Part shown: piece by piece, positions 39,360-46,805 of the stretch
Position numbering within the stretch: the stretch's first letter is position 1
How the letters are laid out: every line of letters begins with the position of its first letter
Assembly (NCBI RefSeq): GCF_000725385.1
Contig: NZ_CP008884.1
Coordinates: 3,410,001-3,474,000, forward strand
DNA: 64,000 nt
Source of the DNA: Dyella japonica A8
Lineage (GTDB): Bacteria; Pseudomonadota; Gammaproteobacteria; Xanthomonadales; Rhodanobacteraceae
Direction of reading: 5' to 3'
Notes under the pieces: model-generated
Seen by the model: the letters and a program-made list of their open reading frames with translations, nothing else
Told to the model about the DNA's origin: nothing
Database searches by the model: none
Program-made: the position numbers and the translations under genes

Positions 39360-40546
39360 CCCGATACCTGTCGGTCAGCAAGGCCCATATCCGCCGCAGC
39401 CAGCGACGCCTCGACTTCGCGCAACACGTCGTCCACCCGGTGATCCCACGTCTGGTCGGCCACGGCGGCCATGCGCTCGGCGGCTCCCTTGCCGGGACCG
39501 TCCGCGATCGCCTGGTCGAGGCCGGCGAGAAAATCCTCGCGGCCATCCGCGATACGCACCAGCGACGCGAAGCGTGCGATCTCCGGGTTGCTCACGGCCA
39601 CAATGGGTTTTCCCGTGGCAAGGTACTCGCGGAGCTTCAGCGGATTGGCGTTCTCCACCTGCCGGTTGCGCCGGTAGGGAATGATGGCGACGTCAAATGC
39701 CTTTGCCCACGCCGGCAGGCTGGCGTACGATTGCGCACCAACAAGCACCACGTTCGGCAACGCATCCAGCGCGGGCACCTTGATCGCCGCATAGCCCACG
39801 AGCAGGAAGGTCCACCCGGGCCGCGCGCTGGCCAGCCAGGCGATCAGCTCCACGTCGATCCATTCATGGATCGAGCCGAAATAGCCCACCACGGGGCCGC
39901 TGAAACCGCCCACCAGTGCCGGCGCCCGGGTCGCCGGGTCGGATGCCAGGGCGAACAGCGTCGCGTCCACGCCATGCGGCGAAAAGCGCGTCTGCGGGTT
40001 CTGCGCCTGCTTGCTTGCCAGCAACGCGGGCGGAGCGACGAATACGATGTCCGCTGCCTTGGTAAGCGCCAGGTCGCTGGCGGCAATCACCTGCGCATCC
40101 ACACCCGGGTGCGCCGCATAGTCGTCGATGCAGTAGTAGACACAGAAGCTTTCGCCCAGCCGCCGTGCCAGGAACCCCGGATGCGGGGTCACGAACCACG
40201 AAATGCGCTGTCGCGAGCCAAGCACGCGCATGGCACGCCGCAGCGCCCACTGGCTGAACAGGCGATTGAACAAGGGCACACCCGGCACGCGGCGGAACGG
40301 CAACTGCGGCACCGTGCAATGCCAGAGCTGCGCACCCAGCTGCTTCGGTGCGCGAAACGCCTCGCGCAGCTTGCGCCATGCACGATGCAGGTCGCGTCCA
40401 CTGGCCTGCGGCGCGCGCATGCCCGGGGAATCGACATAGAGCACGGGCATGCGCTCCGCCAGGCGCTGCGCGACGTGATGGCTGCTCGTGCGGTTCTCGG
40501 CGAACCAGTCGTTGCCGAAGTAGACGACACCGTACTGCTCTAGCAT
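39356..40546 (-). CDS. Glycosyltransferase (GT-B, family 4-like)
   Basis: A 396-residue GT-B enzyme. The N-terminal half has VVYFGNDWFAENRTSSHH and WFVTPHPG. The C-terminal half has PVVGYFGSIHEWIDVELI, FLLVGYA, and PLKLREYLATGKPIVAVS, a degenerate form of the donor-binding EX7E region. It resembles UDP-sugar transferases that work on polyprenyl-linked saccharides. It is the first gene of a two-gene minus-strand unit with the oxidoreductase/epimerase fusion, which may make its donor sugar. Confidence 0.83.
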   Translation of the reverse strand: MLEQYGVVYFGNDWFAENRTSSHHVAQRLAERMPVLYVDSPGMRAPQASGRDLHRAWRKLREAFRAPKQLGAQLWHCTVPQLPFRRVPGVPLFNRLFSQWALRRAMRVLGSRQRISWFVTPHPGFLARRLGESFCVYYCIDDYAAHPGVDAQVIAASDLALTKAADIVFVAPPALLASKQAQNPQTRFSPHGVDATLFALASDPATRAPALVGGFSGPVVGYFGSIHEWIDVELIAWLASARPGWTFLLVGYAAIKVPALDALPNVVLVGAQSYASLPAWAKAFDVAIIPYRRNRQVENANPLKLREYLATGKPIVAVSNPEIARFASLVRIADGREDFLAGLDQAIADGPGKGAAERMAAVADQTWDHRVDDVLREVEASLAAADMGLADRQVSG

Positions 40547-40951
40547 GCCCCCTCCGGTGCGCGGGACAGATGCGCGATCAGCATGGTCCGTCCCCTGTGC
40601 GGTTGATCGAGAGAGGCCGGTGCCGGCCCGTGAAACAGACGACAGCGTGCTGGCGCCCTTCGGACGCCCGCCGTCAACGTCATGAGCCTAGCCCAACGCC
40701 CACGGTGCTCCCATCCGTCGAATTGCCAAGGGAAGGCCCGAAAACCCGCTGTTTCCACCCATTGGTGGTGAGAAAACGCGGCCTGCGCGCGACTCATCGG
40801 CCGTTCGTCATAGCCTGTCGGTGGCATGCGGCATTGACTATGCGCCCGATGGATATCGGGGCCGCTTGGCGACACAGTGGACACCAAGGGAGCGGCGCGT
40901 TTTGCGCCATCACGACCGCCCGCCCACACCCTTTCCGTGCGCTCCGTCGCC
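40547..40951. other. Divergent intergenic region
   Basis: About 400 bases between a minus-strand glycosyltransferase and a plus-strand deacetylase. It must contain promoters in both directions. I see no clear sigma-70 pair, no repeat and no supportable gene. Confidence 0.45.
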
Positions 40952-41584
40952 ATGACACTACGGCCGAAAAAGATGCAACTACTGCGCTGCCTGCCGCGAG
41001 GAGTGGTATCCACGAGCGCGTCACGCGCCGAAAAAGCGTTGTACCTGACCTTCGACGACGGCCCGCACCCTGACCACACGCCAGCCCTGCTCGAGCTGTT
41101 GCGCGAGTATGGTGTCAAGGCGACATTTTTCCTGATCGGCCGCGAGGCGGAGCGCTACCCACAGCTAGTGGAACGCATCGTTGAAGAAGGTCATCGGCTC
41201 GGCAACCACTCGTACAGCCATCCGATGTTCGACGCGCTTACGCATACCGAACAATGGGTGGAGGTGGAGCGCACCGACGAGGTGCTGTCCAGTTTCGACG
41301 GCCGCCGTTATCACGTGTTCCGGCCGCCACGCGGTGTGTTTTCGCTGTTGCTGACGCTGCGCTTCGCGTTCACCCGGCGCCAGCTCACGTACTGGTCGTA
41401 CGACACGCTGGATTACCAGGAACGCGAACCGCATGAACTGGTCGCGCGCCTGCGCAACCAGCCGCCCCGCGCCGGCGACGTGATGCTGATGCACGACGAC
41501 AGCGACTGTTCACGACGAATGCTTGAGCTGCTGCTTCCCGAGTGGAAGCAGCATGGCTTCACGTTTCGTGCGTTGCCGGCCTGA
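40952..41584 (+). CDS. PgdA-type polysaccharide deacetylase
   Basis: A 210-residue NodB domain with all the expected motifs: TFDDGPHPDHTP (catalytic Asp and metal Asp), HSYSHP (zinc His pair), RPPRG and a C-terminal MLMHDDS. It should remove acetyl groups from N-acetylhexosamines. No signal peptide is visible from the ATG at 40952, although an in-frame extension reaches further upstream. It is the first of four plus-strand genes. The remaining three are closely coupled to each other, and a 66-base gap separates this gene from the next. Confidence 0.88.
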   Translation: MTLRPKKMQLLRCLPRGVVSTSASRAEKALYLTFDDGPHPDHTPALLELLREYGVKATFFLIGREAERYPQLVERIVEEGHRLGNHSYSHPMFDALTHTEQWVEVERTDEVLSSFDGRRYHVFRPPRGVFSLLLTLRFAFTRRQLTYWSYDTLDYQEREPHELVARLRNQPPRAGDVMLMHDDSDCSRRMLELLLPEWKQHGFTFRALPA

Positions 41585-41650
41585 GCCACCCGCGGCGCAC
41601 CACGCGGCCTGTGACGCCAAGGCGTCGCGGCCGCCCACAGGGGACATGTG

Positions 41651-42892
41651 ATGAACCAAGTCATTGTCATCGCCTTGCTGGTAGCCGCCGCCCTGCTGGC
41701 ACTACTGTGCGCCGTCGCATGGATGGCCATCCGCTCGCGCAACATGCAGGTGTGGCTGGGCAGCTATCTCCGGCAGCCCCCGCGCCCGGTGGTCGACGGA
41801 CCGACCCATGTCATGTTCTGCTTCGTGGACCACTACGAACCCGCATGGGGTCGCGTGGACCTGGAGACCCAGCGGCGCCGCGTGGACCGCTGGCACAAGG
41901 ATTACCCTGCCATGGCCTCGCGCCACCGCGATGCCGACGGTCGACCGCCGCAGCACACCTTCTTCTATCCGGAGGAGGAATACCTGCCGGAGCACCTGGA
42001 CAAGATCGCCGGCCTCTGCGCCGATGGCTACGGCGAGATCGAGATCCACCTGCACCACGACAACGACACGCCGGAGAACTTCTGCGCCACCATCTCGCGC
42101 TTCAACGAACTGCTGCATGCGCGGCACGGGGCGCTGTCGCGCGATCGCCACACCGGCCAGCTTCGCTTCGGCTTCATCCACGGTAACTGGTCGCTGGACA
42201 ATTCGCGCGCCGACGGTCGCTGGTGCGGGCTGAACAACGAGCTGATCCTGCTGCGCGAACTCGGCTGCTACGCGGACTTCACCCTGCCCTCCGCCCCCAG
42301 CGAAACGCAGACGCGCACCATCAATGCGATCTACTACGCCACCGACGATCCTTGCCATCCGAAATCGCACAACACCGGCACGCCGGTGCGGGTCGATGGC
42401 ACGCCCACGGGCGACCTGATGATCGTGCAGGGCCCCCTGGGGCTGGACTGGAAGCGCAGGCGCCATGGCGTCATGCCGCGCATCGAGAACTCGGACGTGC
42501 GCCACAGCAGCCCGCCCACACCGGAGCGCGTCGACGCGTGGGTGCGCGCCGGCATCCACGTCCAAGGCCGGCCGGACTGGATCTTCATCAAGATCCACAC
42601 CCACGGCACGCAGGAACGCGACATGGACACCCTGCTCGGCGACCCCATGCATGCCATGCACGACCATCTCGAAAAGACCTACAACGACGGCCGGCGGCAC
42701 ATGCTGCACTACGTCACCGCACGCGAGATGTACAACATCATCAAGGCGGCGGAAGCAGGCATGGAAGGCAACCCGGCACGCTACCGCGACTTTGAGCTGC
42801 CACCACCGCCCGGCGTTACCAAATGGACAGCCCAGCTGGCGGCCGCCGACCTGCGTGAGCCCGAGGTCGCCGGCAATCCAGGCGTGGAGTGA
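41651..42892 (+). CDS. Membrane-anchored deacetylase-like protein, unknown specificity
   Basis: A 413-residue protein with one N-terminal membrane anchor (VIVIALLVAAALLALLCAVAW). The domain that follows resembles the TIM-barrel-like polysaccharide deacetylase superfamily. It has FCFVDHYEPAWG near 55, EIEIHLHHDND near 130, FGFIHGNWSLDNS near 175 and IFIKIHTHGTQ near 315. The ordering of Asp and His residues could form a metal site, but the classical TFDDG motif is absent. I know this type only from exopolysaccharide clusters. The stop overlaps the methyltransferase start. Confidence 0.68.
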   Translation: MNQVIVIALLVAAALLALLCAVAWMAIRSRNMQVWLGSYLRQPPRPVVDGPTHVMFCFVDHYEPAWGRVDLETQRRRVDRWHKDYPAMASRHRDADGRPPQHTFFYPEEEYLPEHLDKIAGLCADGYGEIEIHLHHDNDTPENFCATISRFNELLHARHGALSRDRHTGQLRFGFIHGNWSLDNSRADGRWCGLNNELILLRELGCYADFTLPSAPSETQTRTINAIYYATDDPCHPKSHNTGTPVRVDGTPTGDLMIVQGPLGLDWKRRRHGVMPRIENSDVRHSSPPTPERVDAWVRAGIHVQGRPDWIFIKIHTHGTQERDMDTLLGDPMHAMHDHLEKTYNDGRRHMLHYVTAREMYNIIKAAEAGMEGNPARYRDFELPPPPGVTKWTAQLAAADLREPEVAGNPGVE

Positions 42893-43842
42893 TGACGATG
42901 CACTGGCGAGCCAAAGGCGTGTTGCAGAAGTTGCTGGGCAGTGTTCCCGGAGGGGAGCAGGCGCACTACCTTCTGCAGCGGCGCTTCGGAGGCTTGCGCG
43001 GCTTCACGCGTGAGTTCGAGATCAAGATGGATGACTGGCGCCTCATGGCCGGCCATCTGCGCGATGCCGGCCTGCCCATTGCTGGCGCGCGCCTGTTCGA
43101 GATCGGCAGCGGCTGGTACCCCACCTTCCCGTTCGCCTGCTACCTCGGTGGCGCCAAGCAGGTCATCACGGTGGACCTTACGCGCCATATCAAGTGGGAT
43201 CTGGTGCTCAGCTGCGCGGAGCAGCTTGCCCACCACACGGCGCTGATCGCCGAAGCCACCGGCGCGCCGGAGCACGATGTGCTTCAACGTCAGCGAGAGC
43301 TGGCCGGGCGCCTGCGACAAGGTGATGACGTCGGCACGGCCACGCAAGGCGTGGTGGTCTACCAGGCGCCGTCGGACGCCTCGCATACCACGCTTCCCGC
43401 CCATGAACTTGACTGCGTCTTCTCCAACAGCGTACTCGAACACGTGCTTCCCGACGCCGTGGACGCCATCTTTCGCGAGGCGATGCGCATCCTCGTTCCC
43501 GGCGGCATCATGTTCCACTCGGTCAATTGCGGTGATCACTACGCCTACGTCGACCACTCGATCAACCAGCTCAACTACCTCAAGTATTCCGATCGCCAAT
43601 GGCGCCATTGGGACAACGCGTTCCTCTACCAGAACCGCCTGCGCGCCTACGAGTTCGTGGACCGCGCCGTCGCCGCCGGCTTCGACATCGTGCTGAACAC
43701 CGAATGTCCCCGTGAAACGCGTCTGGCCCAACTGGCCGCGATGCACGTGCACCCGCAGTTCGCCCACATTCCACCCGAGCGCCTGTGCGTGACTTCCATC
43801 GATTTCATCGGACGCACGCACGTGTCCGGAGCCCAGCCATGA
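42892..43842 (+). CDS. SAM-dependent methyltransferase (class I)
   Basis: A 316-residue protein with the SAM-binding motif ARLFEIGSGWYP near 60, an acidic VITVDL strand near 92, a CVFSNSVLEHVLPD motif near 178 and an RILVPGGIMFHS motif near 202. It may O-methylate a sugar of the exopolysaccharide or its chain end. It starts in a TGATG overlap with the preceding gene and ends in an ATGA overlap with the GT2 gene. The position between a deacetylase-like gene and a glycosyltransferase supports sugar modification. Confidence 0.82.
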   Translation: MTMHWRAKGVLQKLLGSVPGGEQAHYLLQRRFGGLRGFTREFEIKMDDWRLMAGHLRDAGLPIAGARLFEIGSGWYPTFPFACYLGGAKQVITVDLTRHIKWDLVLSCAEQLAHHTALIAEATGAPEHDVLQRQRELAGRLRQGDDVGTATQGVVVYQAPSDASHTTLPAHELDCVFSNSVLEHVLPDAVDAIFREAMRILVPGGIMFHSVNCGDHYAYVDHSINQLNYLKYSDRQWRHWDNAFLYQNRLRAYEFVDRAVAAGFDIVLNTECPRETRLAQLAAMHVHPQFAHIPPERLCVTSIDFIGRTHVSGAQP

Positions 43843-44591
43843 ACGGCGCCCTGGTCAGCGTGGTGATGCCGGCGTTCAACGCGGCGAAGTACCTGCGGGG
43901 CGCCGTGGGATCGGTGCTTTCGCAGACCTGGCCATCGTGGGAGCTGATCATCGTCGATGACTGCTCCACCGACGACACCCCCCACCTGCTCGATGCCCTG
44001 GCCGCCGCCGACGAACGCATCCGCGTCATTCACGCCGACCAGAACGGCGGCGTCGCCACCGCCCGCAACACTGCCATCGCCGCCGCCCGCGGCAGCCATA
44101 TCGCCTTCCTCGACAGTGACGACGGCTGGCATCCGCGCAAGCTGGAATGGCAGCTGGAACACATGGAGGAAACCCACGCACGAGTCTGCTACACCGCCTA
44201 CGACCGCGTCACCGAAGACGGCCACCTGCTTTCCCGCGTTCGCCCGCCGGCTTGTGTCGACTATGCCCAGATGCTGCGCAGCAACCACATCGGCAACCTC
44301 ACCGGCCTCTACGACCGCAGCCTCGGCGATGCCACCTTCCCCCACGTCGGCCACGAAGACTACGTGTTCTGGCTGGAAATGGTCCGCCGCGCCGGCCACG
44401 CCACCTGCGTCCCCGGCAACCAGCCACTTGCCTATTACTGCGTGCGCGAAGGTTCGGTCTCGGCGGACAAATGGCGCGCCGCCTGCTGGCAATGGCGCAT
44501 CTACCGCGACATCGCACGCCTGAGCTGGCTGTCGTCGTCACAGCACATGTGCCATTACGCGTGGCAGGCGATGAGGAAGCGGATGGTGTGA
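43839..44591 (+). CDS. Glycosyltransferase family 2
   Basis: A 250-residue soluble GT2 enzyme with SVVMPAFNAAKYL at the N-terminus, WELIIVDDCSTDDT near 35, the NGGVATARN motif, the DxD-type FLDSDDGWHP near 90 and a catalytic GHEDYVFWLEM near 170. It probably transfers a single sugar in repeat-unit assembly. It is the last gene of the cassette before repeat copy B. The gene body has an excess of C on the plus strand, with long runs of C-ending codons. Confidence 0.88.
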   Translation: MNGALVSVVMPAFNAAKYLRGAVGSVLSQTWPSWELIIVDDCSTDDTPHLLDALAAADERIRVIHADQNGGVATARNTAIAAARGSHIAFLDSDDGWHPRKLEWQLEHMEETHARVCYTAYDRVTEDGHLLSRVRPPACVDYAQMLRSNHIGNLTGLYDRSLGDATFPHVGHEDYVFWLEMVRRAGHATCVPGNQPLAYYCVREGSVSADKWRAACWQWRIYRDIARLSWLSSSQHMCHYAWQAMRKRMV

Positions 44592-44897
44592 ATAGAGGAA
44601 GCGGAAAGACACCATGCCACCCAACCTACCTCATCGCTGACTGCTTTAAGTCCTCTTGGCATCGATGCGTTGCGGTGTAGCTTCAGTGTGTAGGCGCGGC
44701 GCCTGTCGCAATCCGGGCTCCGGAACCATCAGGCTTGTATCCAACGCCATGCAGAGCACCTCGCCGTATCGGCGCCTTGCGGTGTAGCCGCACCGTTCAA
44801 TAAGGAGATCGTGCGGTGCCGGTTACCGAAACCTTCAAGGCTCATATCCCACACGACGCTACCGGAGCCTCTTAGGCCATTTTCTTTGGGTTACTTT

Positions 44898-44922
44898 CGA
44901 CGCGAAGCTAGTCCCCGTGGGA
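44898..44922 (+). repeat. 25-base element inserted in a hairpin arm
   Basis: The bases cgacgcgaagctagtccccg followed by tggga interrupt the arm acttt|tcttttg. Removing them restores exactly the arm seen in copy A (36690-36701). The same element lies inverted at 36904-36927. Confidence 0.65.
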
Positions 44923-45044
44923 TCTTTTGGGCCAGCAAAAGAAAAGTGACTCGGCCTCCGGCAGGAGGTCGAAACGCCCGCCGCGTAGGCGGCACCCCGT
45001 TGGGAGCATGGCAACCGAAGGGCCAGGGCCGAGAGCAAAGTCAC

Positions 45045-45072
45045 TGGATCCCTGCCTTCGCAGGGATGACGG
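45045..45072. repeat. tggatccc...gggatgacgg palindromic repeat
   Basis: The palindrome of copy B, with arms ccctgc and gcaggg. It differs from both palindromes of copy A while keeping self-complementarity. Confidence 0.65.
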
Positions 45073-45105
45073 CTCTTATGAGGCCGCGAGGCTAGGTTGG
45101 CTTTT

Positions 45106-45141
45106 CACTCCAATCCTCACTCCAATCCTCACTCCAATCAT
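45106..45141. repeat. Short tandem repeat, 3 x 12 bases
   Basis: The unit cactccaatcct occurs three times in a row (the last copy ends cat), followed by looser ctccaaccctct repeats up to about 45180. It is a simple-sequence tract between the repeat mosaic and the flippase gene. It could vary in copy number. Confidence 0.7.
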
Positions 45142-45213
45142 CTCTCCAACCCTCTCCTCAACCCTCTCCCCAAAAAGGGAGAGAAAGCAGATCTCTCAAA
45201 ACGCGCTGCCCCC

Positions 45214-46761
45214 TCAGGGCGCCATCCTTTGCACCGGCCCCTGCAACACCCCCAACACCCGCTTCGCCACCCTTCCCAAAGGCCCCAGCTTGTCCGTAAT
45301 CATGCCCATGAGCCGGCAGTCCTCCTCACTCCAATAGCGCACGAAGAAACTCGCCGGCAAAAACACCGCCGTAAACACCACTCCACCCGTCACAAACGCC
45401 AGATGCCCCGGCGTCACCTCTGCCACCAGCCAACCGGCGCCCGTCGCCACCAGCCCCACCACGAACAACCTTGCCATCAACGCTACCGGCAAACCCGCGC
45501 TCGCCACGCGCCGGATGTAGATCGTGCAGATCACCAGTTCGGCCAGTCGCGTGCCGGCGTAGCAAAGCACCGCACCGAGCAGGCCAAAGTGGGGAATGAG
45601 GCTGAAACCAAGGATCAGGTTGATGACCAGCGCCGAACCTGAAATGCGCAACCGGTCGCCCTGGCGGTCCGTCACCACCTGGAATGCCGCGATGCTGTTG
45701 GTCATCAGCAACAGGCCCGCCAGCACCAGGGTGACCTCGATAGCGGGAATCGCAGCCACGTATTTGTTGCCATACATCAGCGTCACCAGGCTGGGCGTGG
45801 TGACAAAGCCGAGCCCGGCGATCATCAGGCCGGTGGCCCAGTAGAACCGCGTGGCCTCCGACAACACCCGCGTGGCCTGCGCCTGCCCGCTCTGCCCGAA
45901 CGCCCGCGCCATGTAGGGCAGCAAGGTGGAGGTCAAACCCACGGAGAACAGCTCCACCGCGCCGCGCGTCAACGTGCCGGCGATGGCGAAGAAGCCCACG
46001 GCGGTGGAATTGGCGTAGGTGTTGAGCAGGAACACCTCCACCGTATTGCTCTTCAACGCCAGCAGCAGGATGAGCACGGCCGTGAGCCGCAGGTGGCGGG
46101 TCAGCCGCCGAGACATCTCGGGCGGCACTTCGCCTGGGCCGAAGGGCTGGCAATAGCGGCGATAGGCCATGCGATTGATCAGGTTCAACGTGAGACATGA
46201 AATGGTGAAGATGCCCACGAAGGCCATCAGCCCTGCATGCAACACCGAGGCAATCACCACCAGCGCCAGCATGATCACGCCGGAGATCACGGTGGCGATC
46301 GATACCGGCTCGAACTTTTCCTGCCCCTTGGAAATGGCCACCCACAGGCTGTAGTTCGACTTGGCCACCACACCGATGGCGACCAGCACGGTGATGGGCA
46401 GCATGACACTTCCCCACTCCTGCGGCCGGATGATCGCCACGCCCAGGAAGAACAAGGCAATCACGACGGCGCAACTCCACGCCTGGTTGCGCGCCAACCG
46501 GAAGGAAATGTGCGAAGCCACGTCCGGCGAACCGGCGCCATAGGCCTCCGCGATGAATTTGGTCGACGACGTGGTCAGCGCGTGGTTGCTGCATGTCATC
46601 AGCCAGCCGCACAGCCACACGGTGAATGCGTAGCGGCCGAAATCCGCCGGACCCAGCGCGCGCGCTATCCATACGCTGATGAACAGGCCCAGCGCGTACT
46701 CCACATAGGTGGAGGCCGACACCAGCGCCATGCTTCGCAATGCTGCCATCCGACGATTCAT
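45214..46761 (-). CDS. Wzx-like polysaccharide flippase (MATE/PST family)
   Basis: A 515-residue protein with about fourteen membrane segments and the PST/Wzx N-terminus (LVSASTYVEYALGLFISVWIA-type, then LGPADFGRYAF). It should flip the undecaprenyl-linked repeat unit across the inner membrane. An open frame runs about 600 bases further upstream, but the ATG at 46761 (MNRRMAALRSMAL) lies right before the first membrane helix. It is the last gene of the long minus-strand operon, 44 bases after the secreted enzyme gene. The 3' end shows C skew on the plus strand. Confidence 0.88.
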   Translation of the reverse strand: MNRRMAALRSMALVSASTYVEYALGLFISVWIARALGPADFGRYAFTVWLCGWLMTCSNHALTTSSTKFIAEAYGAGSPDVASHISFRLARNQAWSCAVVIALFFLGVAIIRPQEWGSVMLPITVLVAIGVVAKSNYSLWVAISKGQEKFEPVSIATVISGVIMLALVVIASVLHAGLMAFVGIFTISCLTLNLINRMAYRRYCQPFGPGEVPPEMSRRLTRHLRLTAVLILLLALKSNTVEVFLLNTYANSTAVGFFAIAGTLTRGAVELFSVGLTSTLLPYMARAFGQSGQAQATRVLSEATRFYWATGLMIAGLGFVTTPSLVTLMYGNKYVAAIPAIEVTLVLAGLLLMTNSIAAFQVVTDRQGDRLRISGSALVINLILGFSLIPHFGLLGAVLCYAGTRLAELVICTIYIRRVASAGLPVALMARLFVVGLVATGAGWLVAEVTPGHLAFVTGGVVFTAVFLPASFFVRYWSEEDCRLMGMITDKLGPLGRVAKRVLGVLQGPVQRMAP

Positions 46762-46805
46762 CAACACCTTCCCCTGTCCACGTCTGCCCCAATCGTCGGA
46801 ATCCG

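Larger units (their letters stand above)
44644..45101. repeat. Intergenic repeat mosaic, copy B
   Basis: About 460 bases sharing ordered blocks with 36535-37041 in the same orientation: ctttaagtcctc at the start, ggccattttctttgggttactt, tcgaaacgcccgc, a tggatccc palindrome, ggctcttatg and gaggctaggttgg. It differs by a clean 25-base insertion in the hairpin arm and by diverged filler. No gene is supportable between 44592 and 45213. Together with copy A it brackets the 37.2-44.6 kb cassette. Confidence 0.75.

Noticed and set aside
45106..45180. Possible CRISPR-like array
   Set aside because: The 12-base units are contiguous with no spacers, and no cas gene is present. It is a simple tandem repeat.
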